Source of the DNA: Halalkalicoccus subterraneus
GTDB taxonomy: Archaea > Halobacteriota > Halobacteria > Halobacteriales > Halalkalicoccaceae
DNA: 64,000 nucleotides
Assembly (NCBI RefSeq): GCF_003697815.1
Contig: NZ_RDQG01000007.1
Location: 1-64,000 of the forward strand
Reading direction: 5' to 3'
Below are positions 1-7,142 of this stretch, one piece after another. Positions within the stretch are counted from its first letter, which is position 1. Each line of letters starts with the position of its first letter. A program made the position numbers and the translations under genes. The notes beneath the pieces are model-generated. The model was given only the letters and a program-made list of their open reading frames with translations. It did no database searches and had not been told where the DNA came from.

Positions 1-426
1 GATCGCAATCCTGGGACCATCCGCAACCAGATGCAGAGCCTGAAAGCCCTGCAACTGGTCGAGGGTGTTCCCGGGCCGAAGGGTGGCTACAAGCCCACCG
101 CCACCGCCTACGAGGCCCTCGACGTCCAGCAGATGGACGAGCCCGCCGCGGTCCCGCTCGAACACGAAGGCGAGCCCGTCGAGGGCGTCAACGTCGACGA
201 GATCGACCTCTCGAGCGTTCATCACCCCGAACTCTGCCGGGCGGAGATCCATATCCAGGGCTCGGTTCGCGACTTCCACGAGGGCGATTCGGTGATCGTC
301 GGTCCGACGCCGCTCTCGCGGCTGCTCATCGAGGGATCCGTCGACGGAAAGGACGACACCAACAACATCCTGATCCTTCGTATCGACGATATGAGGGCTC
401 CAGCTGACGACGACGCCGACCACTAG
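1..426 (+). CDS. Winged-helix (Rrf2/MarR-like) regulator, 5' end missing
   Basis: The reading frame is open from base 1, so the gene begins upstream of the window. The visible N-terminal part reads as a recognition helix followed by a wing (NPGTIRNQMQSLKAL, then GPKGGYKPT), typical of Rrf2/MarR-like winged-helix DNA-binding domains. About 90 acidic C-terminal residues form a second domain of unknown role, rich in beta-type sequence (AEIHIQGSV, DSVIVGPTP). No Fe-S cysteine cluster of the IscR kind is visible in that domain. A haloarchaeal transcription factor is the likely role; the target and the ligand cannot be told. Confidence 0.7.
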   Translation, partial: DRNPGTIRNQMQSLKALQLVEGVPGPKGGYKPTATAYEALDVQQMDEPAAVPLEHEGEPVEGVNVDEIDLSSVHHPELCRAEIHIQGSVRDFHEGDSVIVGPTPLSRLLIEGSVDGKDDTNNILILRIDDMRAPADDDADH

Positions 427-495
427 ACTGTCAACTACTCACACCCCGATTCGGGTTTCAACAGCTTTGTATCGGTGGCTCGCAGAGGGGCAGAC

Positions 496-1647
496 ATGAC
501 AGAGCAGGTCGTCGTGCTCGGAGCGGGCTACGCCGGTGCCGGAGCCATCTCCGAACTCGAAAACGAGTTGAGCGACGCACAGATCACGTGGATCTCCGAT
601 ACCGACTACCACCTCGTCCTCCACGAGTCCCACCGTGTGATCCGCGATCCCTCGGTTCGCGATCACATCACCATCCCCGTCGAGGAGATCAAATCGCCCG
701 CTACGCGCTTCATCGAGGGCGAAGTCACCGATTTGGACACCGACGAGCGCATCGTCTCGCTCGACGACGGCACCGAGGTCGACTACGACTACGTGCTGGT
801 CGCGCTGGGCTCCGATACTGCGTACTACGGCATCCCCGGTCTCGACGAGCACTCGCTCACTCTCAAAAGTCTCGACGACGCGCTGGCGATCCACGACGCC
901 GTAAAAACCGCCGCGCGCGACGCGACCCGCGAGGAGCCCGCACAGGTCGCCATCGGCGGCGCGGGCCTCTCGGGGATCCAGGCCGCCGGCGAGGTCGCGG
1001 AGTTCCGCGATAAGCACAACGCACCCATCGAGATCTCGCTGATCGAGGCGCTGCCCGAGATCATGCCCGGCCAGAACCCCGAGCTGCAGGGCGCGGTCAA
1101 GAAACGCCTGCTCGACGCCGACATCGGGATCATGACCGACGACCCGATCACCGAGGCCGACGAGGAGACCATCCAGTTCGACGAGGGCGAGCCACTGGAG
1201 TACGACGTCTTCGTCTGGACCGGCGGGATTACGGGACGGGAATGTCTCGAAAACGCCAACGTCGAGAAGGAGCACAACCGCGTCGTCGCGGAATCGACCT
1301 TCCAGACCGACGACGAGCGCGTCTTCGCCATCGGCGACTCGGCGATCGTCGACCAGGGCGAGACCCCCGCACCGCCGACCGCACAGGCCGCCTGGCAGGC
1401 CGCCGAGCTCGTCGGCGAGAACATCGCCCGCGCGAGCGAGGGTCGCCCGCTGAAGACCTGGACCTTCGAGGACAAGGGGACGCTCATCTCCGTGGGCAAT
1501 CGCGCGGTCGCCCACAACGTCCAGGCGATGCCGATCAACACGTTCGGCTGGATCGGCGCCGAAACCCTCAAAAAGGCCGTCGCGGCCCGCTGGATCAAGG
1601 ACGTCTCCTCGGCGAAGCGCGCGAAGCGCGCCTGGAAGTACCTCTAG
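496..1647 (+). CDS. NAD(P)/FAD-dependent oxidoreductase, NDH-2-like
   Basis: A 383-residue flavoprotein of the pyridine nucleotide-disulfide oxidoreductase fold. Two dinucleotide-binding GxGxxG motifs are visible: GAGYAG at residues 9-14 (FAD) and GGAGLSG near 154-160 (NAD). A C-terminal FAD contact, FAIGDSA, lies near 278-284. No redox-active Cys pair is seen, so a type II NADH:quinone dehydrogenase-like role at the membrane face is more likely than a disulfide reductase or sulfide:quinone reductase. The start at 496 puts the first beta strand (QVVVLGAG) at the N-terminus; the in-frame ATG 21 bases upstream would add a basic stub. It appears monocistronic and ends before a T-run terminator. 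Confidence 0.8.
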   Translation: MTEQVVVLGAGYAGAGAISELENELSDAQITWISDTDYHLVLHESHRVIRDPSVRDHITIPVEEIKSPATRFIEGEVTDLDTDERIVSLDDGTEVDYDYVLVALGSDTAYYGIPGLDEHSLTLKSLDDALAIHDAVKTAARDATREEPAQVAIGGAGLSGIQAAGEVAEFRDKHNAPIEISLIEALPEIMPGQNPELQGAVKKRLLDADIGIMTDDPITEADEETIQFDEGEPLEYDVFVWTGGITGRECLENANVEKEHNRVVAESTFQTDDERVFAIGDSAIVDQGETPAPPTAQAAWQAAELVGENIARASEGRPLKTWTFEDKGTLISVGNRAVAHNVQAMPINTFGWIGAETLKKAVAARWIKDVSSAKRAKRAWKYL

Positions 1648-1774
1648 CAACGGACCTTTTTACTCGTCGGGTTCGTGCTTCGCGCGAACCGCTCCGAGCA
1701 AATAACCTGCACCAAAAAGCGCGGCTCGCTCCCTTCGTTCGCTCGCCGCGTCCGCAGAAATCAATTCGGACAGT
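1648..1774. repeat. Intergenic repeat element, copy A (with T-run terminator)
   Basis: This gap between the convergent NDH-2-like gene and udp begins with a T-run (1657-1661) that probably ends the + strand transcript. It then contains GGTTCG...CGAACC as a small hairpin (about 1670-1690), the phrase AACCTGCACCAAAAAGCG and GCGGCTCGCTCCC. The same order of short phrases is found at 53424-53632, where a four-hairpin block is inserted. I read it as a diverged haloarchaeal intergenic repeat; no protein is encoded. Confidence 0.5.
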
Positions 1775-2599
1775 TCACTCCAGACTCAGCCCGGCGTGCC
1801 ACCGCTCCGCACCGGCCTCCGCCTTCACCTCATCCATCCGCGCGAGCAGTTTCACCGCGAGTGACGCCGTCTCGCTCGCGCGTCCCTCGCCTTCCGTCCT
1901 GAATTCGCCGGTGATCCGGTTCGCGTAGACCGAACAGACCGCGCCCGCGCGTAGCCCGTAGACGTTCGCGATCGTGAGGATGGTGCTGGCCTCCATCTCG
2001 ATGTTCTTCACGTTGGCTTCCCTGAGATCGTCGACTAACTCCGTGCTCCCGGCGGCCTCGAACCCCTCGAATCCCGGCCGACCCTGTCCTGCGTAGAAGG
2101 AGTCGGCACTCATCGTGATTCCGGTGTGGTAGTCGTAACCGAGGCGTTCGGCCGCGGCGATCAGCGCACAAACCACCTCGTGGTCGGCGCTCGCTGGGTA
2201 GTCCTCGCGGACGTACTCGTCGCTGGTCCCCTCCTGTCGGACCCCGCCCGTCGTAATCACCAGATCGCCGACGTCCATTCCTTCCTGGATCGCGCCACAG
2301 GAGCCGACCCGGATGAACGTGTCCGCGCCGATCCGCGCGAGTTCCTCGACGGCGATCGCCGCTGAAGGCCCGCCGATCCCCGTCGAGGTCACGCTGATGG
2401 GCGCAGCGTCGTAGCTCCCGGTCAGGGTTCGGTACTCGCGGTGGTGGCCCTTTTCCTCCGACTCGTCCCAGAACTCCGCGATCGTCCCGACGCGTTCGGG
2501 GTTACCCGGGAGGAGGACCGAGGTCGCGACGTCATCGGGTCCGACCTCGATGTGGTACTGTACCTCCGCGTTGGGGTCCTCGCTGTCGTCGGCTGGCAT
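1775..2599 (-). CDS. udp: Uridine phosphorylase / nucleoside phosphorylase
   Basis: A 274-residue NP-I family phosphorylase that splits uridine (or a related nucleoside) with phosphate to free base and ribose 1-phosphate. Visible family features are the phosphate-binding segment LLPGNPERV near residues 29-37, the central GSCGAIQEGMDVGDLVI block, and the ribose-contacting Met-Glu pair in NIEMEASTIL. The start at 2599 (MPADDSEDPNAEV) is preferred over the ATG 27 bases upstream, which adds a basic extension. It is the last gene of a leftward operon with mutase, cdd, a small protein and a BKACE gene, which points to pyrimidine nucleosides. Exact base specificity is inferred. Confidence 0.85.
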   Translation of the reverse strand: MPADDSEDPNAEVQYHIEVGPDDVATSVLLPGNPERVGTIAEFWDESEEKGHHREYRTLTGSYDAAPISVTSTGIGGPSAAIAVEELARIGADTFIRVGSCGAIQEGMDVGDLVITTGGVRQEGTSDEYVREDYPASADHEVVCALIAAAERLGYDYHTGITMSADSFYAGQGRPGFEGFEAAGSTELVDDLREANVKNIEMEASTILTIANVYGLRAGAVCSVYANRITGEFRTEGEGRASETASLAVKLLARMDEVKAEAGAERWHAGLSLE

Positions 2600-2635
2600 G
2601 TGGCGGGCTTTGCGCCCGCGGCGCAAATAACCGCG

Positions 2636-3481
2636 TCATTGGACGCCAAGGATCGCCCGCGCCTGCTCGGGCGTGGCGACCGGCCGGCCCAACAGCTCGG
2701 CGATGTTTTGAGCCCGTTCGACCAGTTGTGCGTTGCTCTCCGCCTGCTCGCCCGCGCGGATATAGACGTTGTCCTCGAAGCCAACCCTCACATGGCCGCC
2801 CAGCAGGACACTCGTGGTCGTCAGCGGGAGCTGATGACGCCCCATCGCCAGTGTGTTGAACGCTGCGCCCGCGGGCAGGTTGTCGACGACGTTCTGGACG
2901 TTCCGCGGATGGGCCGGCGTGAGCGTCCCGCCGCCGTAGAGCACGCCCAGATACGGTGGGTCTTCGATTTCCGTACGGTCGAGGAACGCCTCGACCTCGT
3001 TCAGATGGCCGGGGTTGAAGACCTCCAGCTCGGGTTTGATCCCTCGCTCATGCATCTTCTCGTGGAGCGTATCGACGGTTCCTCTCGGGTTCTCGCTCGT
3101 CAGGTGATGATACCGGTTCACCGGCCCCATGTCGAGGCTCGCCATCTCCGGGGCCGGGTCCGTCCGAAGCGGCTCCAGTCGGTCTTCGAGGGGGACCCCG
3201 GTCCCGCCCGTCGAGTGCTGGATCACCATCTCCTCCGTGGCTTCGCGAACCGCCGTCGTCAGTTCCCGAAAGCGCTCGCGCGAGAAGGAGCGCTCGCCGT
3301 TCTTCCGGCGGGCATGCAGGTGGATCACCGACGCGCCGGCCGCCTCGCAGGCCGCTGCCGTCTCGGCGATCTCCGCGGGGGTCTCGGGCAGGTCAGGGTG
3401 GGTCTCCTTGCCGTGGACGCCGCCGGTCGGTGCGACGGTGATGATCAGCGGCTCGCCCGCCAAGTAGTCGCTATAGCCCAT
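2636..3481 (-). CDS. BKACE family beta-keto acid cleavage enzyme (DUF849)
   Basis: A 281-residue TIM-barrel protein of the 3-keto-5-aminohexanoate cleavage enzyme family, which condenses a beta-keto acid with acetyl-CoA to give acetoacetate and a new CoA ester. Seen are the N-terminal strand LIITVAPTGG, THPDLPETPAEIAE, the zinc-binding IHLHAR (HxH) segment, and ELEVFNPGHL, which carries a conserved Glu. The start at 3481 (MGYSDYLAG) is chosen because upstream codons are low-complexity. Its first bases overlap the end of the small gene upstream by 11 nt, showing co-transcription. Family members use many substrates; the substrate here is unknown, and the nucleoside-salvage context does not explain it. 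Confidence 0.85.
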   Translation of the reverse strand: MGYSDYLAGEPLIITVAPTGGVHGKETHPDLPETPAEIAETAAACEAAGASVIHLHARRKNGERSFSRERFRELTTAVREATEEMVIQHSTGGTGVPLEDRLEPLRTDPAPEMASLDMGPVNRYHHLTSENPRGTVDTLHEKMHERGIKPELEVFNPGHLNEVEAFLDRTEIEDPPYLGVLYGGGTLTPAHPRNVQNVVDNLPAGAAFNTLAMGRHQLPLTTTSVLLGGHVRVGFEDNVYIRAGEQAESNAQLVERAQNIAELLGRPVATPEQARAILGVQ

Positions 3482-3656
3482 TTTCGTGTGCGCGGTAGAT
3501 CTCACAGTCGGTCGTGTGATCGAGATCGTAGCGGTCGTTACAGACGTCGGCGCGCATCGGTTGGACGAACCCGTCGGCGGCACCGCAGTATGCGCGTGCA
3601 GTCTCGAACGAGCGGCCGTCCCCTTCGTCTCTGTACTCCAGATACGGACAGGTCAT
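3471..3656 (-). CDS. Small four-cysteine haloarchaeal protein
   Basis: A 61-residue soluble protein with Cys at positions 3, 24, 39 and 50, framed by MTCPYLEYRDEGDGR, AYCG and ADVCNDRYDLDH. The spacing is too wide for a classic zinc ribbon, but four Cys in so short a chain suggest metal binding. I recognise the pattern as a conserved haloarchaeal hypothetical protein; no function is known to me. It lies 30 nt behind cdd and overlaps the BKACE start by 11 nt, so it belongs to the same operon. Many gene finders would truncate or miss it because of the overlap. Confidence 0.75.
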   Translation of the reverse strand: MTCPYLEYRDEGDGRSFETARAYCGAADGFVQPMRADVCNDRYDLDHTTDCEIYRAHENGL

Positions 3657-3686
3657 GGGACGTATGGGACCGGGGGAGTCTAAAAC

Positions 3687-4079
3687 CTACTCCAGGTGCG
3701 CTTGGGTGATCGTGTTCGGGAGCAGTTCCCCGAGGGTGTACTCGTCGTACTCGCCGTCGCGATCGCAGAGAATGGGAAAGTCCTCGTCGCAGAACTCCGC
3801 GAGGGTCTGTCTGCACATCCCACAGGGTGTGACGCCGTCGCGGCGGTCGGAACTCACGGCGAGTCTCGAAAAATCGCGGTGGCCCGTCGCGATGGCCTGG
3901 GAGATTGCGACCTCCTCGGCGTGGAGGCTGTTGGAGTAGTTCGCGTTCTCGATGTTACACCCGGTAAAAACGGTGCCATCGACGGTTTCGAGGGCCGCCC
4001 CGACTCGGTACTCCGAGTAGGGGACGTGCGCCTCGGCGTGCGCCTCGCGGGCTGCTTGAATGAGATCCGCTACGTTCAT
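3687..4079 (-). CDS. cdd: Cytidine deaminase
   Basis: A 130-residue homotetramer-type cytidine deaminase that converts cytidine or deoxycytidine to the uridine form with release of ammonia. The substrate-binding FTGCNIENANYSN lies at 38-50, the proton-shuttle Glu is E55 in HAEEVAIS, and the zinc ligands are H53, C86 and C89 (PCGMCRQ). Most tetrameric enzymes have Cys where H53 stands; His is the usual choice of the dimeric type, so the ligand set here is mixed. Length matches the short family. It is followed within the operon by the small Cys protein, BKACE and udp, giving cytidine to uridine to uracil plus ribose 1-phosphate. Confidence 0.93.
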   Translation of the reverse strand: MNVADLIQAAREAHAEAHVPYSEYRVGAALETVDGTVFTGCNIENANYSNSLHAEEVAISQAIATGHRDFSRLAVSSDRRDGVTPCGMCRQTLAEFCDEDFPILCDRDGEYDEYTLGELLPNTITQAHLE

Positions 4080-4112
4080 GCTTCGAGTACGAACGGCGGT
4101 ATCATAAAAGGC

Positions 4113-5456
4113 CTATCCGTCGACGGCCGACTCGATGACCGCGGTAGCCTCGGCGATCAGGGCATCGATCTCCTCGCTTTCGGCGTACAGTCGGATGTAG
4201 GGTTCGGTGCCGCTTGGCCGCACGAGGAGCCACGATCCGTCGGGTCGTTCGAGACGAACGCCGTAGTCCGTCTCGACTGCGGCCTCGGAAAACGCCGCCG
4301 GAAGCGTCGTTTCGAGGCGCGCCATCGTCGCCTCCTTTCTCTCGTCGGGACAGTCGACGGCCACCTTCCGATACGGCCGTTCCGTGATCGGTTCCCGCAG
4401 GGGTGCGATCCCCCCGGCGTCGGTGACCAGTCGGGTGAGGATCGCGGCGCTCGCGACCCCGTCGATCCAGCCGCCGAAGGCGGGGTGGATGTGTTTCCAG
4501 GGTTCGGCGGCGAATGCGACCGTCCCGCCCGACTCGCGAACCCGGGCGATTCCCTCGTGGAGCGCGCCCAGTCGGACGCGTTCGACGCGCCCGCCCGCGG
4601 CCTCGACGCGCTCGTCGATCCGCGCGGAGGCGTTCGGCGTCGTCACGACGACCGGGTCGGCCGCGTCGTTCTTTCGCGTGTAGCGTTCGGCGAGGATCGC
4701 CAGTATCGTGTCCTCGTGGACCACCTCGCCCGATTCGTCGACGATCACGATCCGGTCTGCGTCGCCGTCGTGGCCGATCCCGACGTCGTACGGTCCATCC
4801 GCGACGAACGCCCGGAGGTCCGAAAGTGTCTCGGGGGTCGGCTTGCTTCCGCGGCCGGGGAAGTGTCCGTCGACGTTGGCGTTCAGCGTCGTGACTGCGG
4901 CCCCGAGATTCGAAAGCACCTGAGGGGTCGCGACGCTCGCCATCCCGTTTCCGCAGTCGACGGCGACGCGCAGCCCCACGGGGTCGCCCTCGAACCGGCG
5001 CGCGTACTCGACGACCGCCTCCCGGTAGCGATCGAGAACGCTCTCGGTGGTCGATTCGCCCCACGCGTCCCACTCCGCCGGGTTCGTCCCGTCCTGGAGG
5101 GCGGTTTCGATCCTCGTTTCCGCTCCACGGTCGTACTCGACGCCGTCCTCGAACAGTTTGATCCCGTTGTCCGGCGGCGGGTTGTGTGAGGCCGTGAGCA
5201 TCACGCCGTACCGATCCTGCGAGGCGAAGGCGACCGTCGGGGTCGGGACGACGCCCAGCCGGATCACGTCCGCGCCGGCGCTTTCGAGGCCGGCGGCCAT
5301 CGCGTCGGCCAGCGCCCCGCCGGTTTCGCGCCCGTCACGTCCGAGCACGACGGTCATTCCCGCCTCGCCGGCAGCCTGTCCGACGGCGAGACAGGTCGCG
5401 GGCGTTACGCTGTCGCGGACCGGGCCGCGGATACCCGCGGTTCCGAAACGAATCAT
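4113..5456 (-). CDS. Phosphohexomutase-superfamily enzyme, possible phosphopentomutase
   Basis: A 447-residue alpha-D-phosphohexomutase with the phosphoserine loop TASHNPP (S90), the magnesium loop GHDGDADR near 230, a substrate loop EPWKHIHPAFGGW near 320 and the phosphate loop RPSGTEPYIRLY near 415. Family members interconvert sugar 1- and 6-phosphates (or 1- and 5-phosphates). The substrate loop differs from the usual GEESGH, so a plain phosphomannomutase or GlmM label is doubtful. It heads an operon whose later genes release ribose 1-phosphate, and archaeal phosphopentomutase of Thermococcus belongs to this superfamily; conversion of ribose 1-phosphate to 5-phosphate is therefore a good hypothesis. 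Confidence 0.85.
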   Translation of the reverse strand: MIRFGTAGIRGPVRDSVTPATCLAVGQAAGEAGMTVVLGRDGRETGGALADAMAAGLESAGADVIRLGVVPTPTVAFASQDRYGVMLTASHNPPPDNGIKLFEDGVEYDRGAETRIETALQDGTNPAEWDAWGESTTESVLDRYREAVVEYARRFEGDPVGLRVAVDCGNGMASVATPQVLSNLGAAVTTLNANVDGHFPGRGSKPTPETLSDLRAFVADGPYDVGIGHDGDADRIVIVDESGEVVHEDTILAILAERYTRKNDAADPVVVTTPNASARIDERVEAAGGRVERVRLGALHEGIARVRESGGTVAFAAEPWKHIHPAFGGWIDGVASAAILTRLVTDAGGIAPLREPITERPYRKVAVDCPDERKEATMARLETTLPAAFSEAAVETDYGVRLERPDGSWLLVRPSGTEPYIRLYAESEEIDALIAEATAVIESAVDG

Positions 5457-5496
5457 ACGATCCGGCGTTGGGGGGGACGCCTATAGGTTCCGTCGA

Positions 5497-5967
5497 TCAC
5501 AGCTCGACGCCGCTGGGGATCAGGCTGTGCTGGCGAAGCAGGCTCCCCTCGCGGTCGTAGACCAGAAACGTCGATTTGTCGTAGGTGACCAGCTCCTCGC
5601 CGTTCACGAGGATGTCCACCCGGTAGCGCTCGTCGGAGTCGGCTTCCTTTCCGTACGCCCGGGCGGCGCGAATGAACCGCAACACGTCGCTTGCGGTTTC
5701 GTTGAGCTCCAGAACGAAATCGCCGGTGACGCGGTTGGTCACGCTGACGACACCGACGGTCCCCTCCTCGTCGACGTCGCCCTGGAGGCGCAGGGCGACG
5801 TCGGTCTGTCCCGCCGAGAGGAGTTCGCCGTCGAACCCGGTCAGGCGTTCTTCGAGCTCGTCGGCCGGCCCCTCGAAGTCGATTACGACCGTCGGCGTTG
5901 ACGGCGAACCCCCCTCCTCGACCCAGTCGACCCCGCGAACATCGAGCGTGAAATAATCGCGCCTCAT
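5497..5967 (-). CDS. DUF5793-like haloarchaeal protein
   Basis: A 156-residue soluble acidic protein starting MRRDYFTLDVRGVDW, which I recognise as the haloarchaeal DUF5793 family. No catalytic motif or membrane segment is visible. The ATG at 5967 is chosen because the 35 codons before it (RVLVYHICMIIVSYR...) are composition-atypical and look non-coding. It lies 40 nt upstream of the mutase gene on the same strand, so it may share its transcript, but the gap includes TATA-like CCTATAGG on the minus strand and the mutase could have its own promoter. Function unknown. Confidence 0.75.
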   Translation of the reverse strand: MRRDYFTLDVRGVDWVEEGGSPSTPTVVIDFEGPADELEERLTGFDGELLSAGQTDVALRLQGDVDEEGTVGVVSVTNRVTGDFVLELNETASDVLRFIRAARAYGKEADSDERYRVDILVNGEELVTYDKSTFLVYDREGSLLRQHSLIPSGVEL

Positions 5968-6051
5968 CAGTCGTCCGGTCGTACGAACCGCGTAGCCAAG
6001 AACGTAACGCCCGTCGTCGTTCGGTCGGTAGCTTACGATAATCATACAGAT

Positions 6052-6147
6052 ATGATATACCAGTACCCGCACCTCGAACAGGTGGGGCTCCAGACCACCG
6101 GCGTGAACTTCGACGGCATCGACACGACGCTGATCGGAGGCGTTTAG
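6052..6147 (+). pseudogene. Short orphan reading frame, probable 3' remnant of a lost gene
   Basis: A 31-codon ATG frame whose codons are strongly G/C-ending (about 26 of 30 third positions), as in real genes here, and which ends in TAG. The peptide includes VGLQTTGVNFDGIDTTLI, plausible folded-protein sequence. Upstream the frame stays open for a while but the composition becomes AT-rich and antisense to the unlikely 5' extension of the DUF5793 gene. I cannot assign a family. It is either the surviving tail of a degraded gene or a real microprotein. Confidence 0.3.
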
Positions 6148-6170
6148 CCCCCGACGCTCCGATCCACCCT

Positions 6171-6806
6171 ATGGACGACCCGCGAACCGTCCGCGAGACC
6201 TACGACGCCATCGCGAGCCATTTCGCGAAGACCCGCGAGTACGCCTGGCCCGAGGTCGAGGCGTTCCTCGACGGCTCGGAGGGGGCCATGGGTCTCGATC
6301 TCGGTTGTGCGAACGGCCGACACGCGGAATTGCTCGCCGCGTGTACCGAGCGCGTCGTCGGCGTGGACGTAAGTCGGGGGTTGCTGGCCGAAGCCCGCAC
6401 GCGCGCCGAAACCCGAGAGTTCGACGTGGATCTCGTACAGGGCGATGCGGCTACACTCCCGCTACGGGCCGAAAGCGTCGGCCTGGCGGTCTACGTCGCG
6501 ACGATCCATCACCTCCCGACTCGCGAGCAGCGGGTCGCGAGCCTCGACGAGCTCGCGCGGGTGCTCGCGCCCGACGGCCGGGCGCTGGTGAGCGCGTGGA
6601 GCACGGCCCACGGGACGTTCGATTCGGAGGTGGGGTTCGATACGACCGTCGATTGGACGCTGCCGGGCGGCGAGACGGTCCCCCGGTTCTATCACATCTA
6701 CGCGCCCGACGAGTTCGAGGCCGATGTCGCGGCCAGCGCGCTCGCGCTCGACTCGGTCGAGGTTTCGAGCGGAAACTGCTATGCGGTGGTGCGAGAGAAA
6801 CAGTAA
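6171..6806 (+). CDS. SAM-dependent methyltransferase, Trm9-like (wobble-uridine type)
   Basis: A 211-residue class I methyltransferase. The SAM-binding motif I is LDLGCANGRH near 42-51, followed by VVGVDVSRGLL and a motif IV-like VYVATIHHL. The N-terminal pattern ETYDAIASHFAKTREYAWP and the C-terminal ALVSAW and PRFYHIYAPDE match the Trm9/ABH8 family, which methyl-esterifies 5-carboxymethyluridine at tRNA position 34. In yeast the enzyme needs the partner Trm112, which is not encoded here. The gene is 137 bases upstream of tRNA-Gly(TCC), which has a U34. Assignment to tRNA rather than another carboxylate substrate is an inference from family resemblance. Confidence 0.75.
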   Translation: MDDPRTVRETYDAIASHFAKTREYAWPEVEAFLDGSEGAMGLDLGCANGRHAELLAACTERVVGVDVSRGLLAEARTRAETREFDVDLVQGDAATLPLRAESVGLAVYVATIHHLPTREQRVASLDELARVLAPDGRALVSAWSTAHGTFDSEVGFDTTVDWTLPGGETVPRFYHIYAPDEFEADVAASALALDSVEVSSGNCYAVVREKQ

Positions 6807-6918
6807 GGTCCTTAACCGGGGCGGCGATACTGTGGTGTACGCTGCGTTCGCCCCTCGCACCAACAGCAGTTCGGTGTGAAGCGCCGGTGATGAACGAATC
6901 CTTCGGATTTGTGATTCT

Positions 6919-6949
6919 CGGCGCAAGCGAACGGAGTGAGCTTGCGCCG
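6919..6949 (+). other. Perfect hairpin overlapping the 5' end of tRNA-Gly
   Basis: CGGCGCAAGC (6919-6928) and GCTTGCGCCG (6940-6949) form a perfect 10-bp stem with an 11-nt loop. The right arm includes the first six bases of the tRNA, and the left arm repeats CGGCGC of the tRNA acceptor 3' strand (7007-7013). A second small hairpin, AATCC-TTC-GGATT, lies just before it near 6898-6910. It may act as a terminator for the methyltransferase transcript or be a scar of tRNA-end duplication. Confidence 0.6.
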
Positions 6950-7014
6950 GTGGTCTAGCGGTATGACTATGGCCTTCCAAGCCATCGACCCGGGTTCAAC
7001 TCCCGGCCGGCGCA
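6944..7014 (+). tRNA. tRNA-Gly (anticodon TCC)
   Basis: A full cloverleaf of 71 nt: acceptor GCGCCGG pairs with CCGGCGC (7007-7013), discriminator A at 7014, anticodon stem ATGGC/GCCAT with loop CTTCCAA (anticodon TCC), and a T arm of GGGTTCAACTCCC. CCA is not encoded. No intron is present. It reads GGA and, by wobble, GGG codons. Confidence 0.96.
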
Positions 7015-7142
7015 CTTCTCTGGATTCGCCTCCGCGAGCAACCGCGATAGCGTGTCGCGAACAACGCCGCGCGGGATGAAACCGCCGCAAAACAAGTGTG
7101 GAACGCCAGATTCGATACGCGGGCAGTGCGACGAGTAGCCGA

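Noticed and set aside
3696-5189. 497-codon open frame on the + strand across cdd and the mutase
   Set aside because: It spans two recognised genes on the other strand and shows only Arg/Val/Asp-rich composition.
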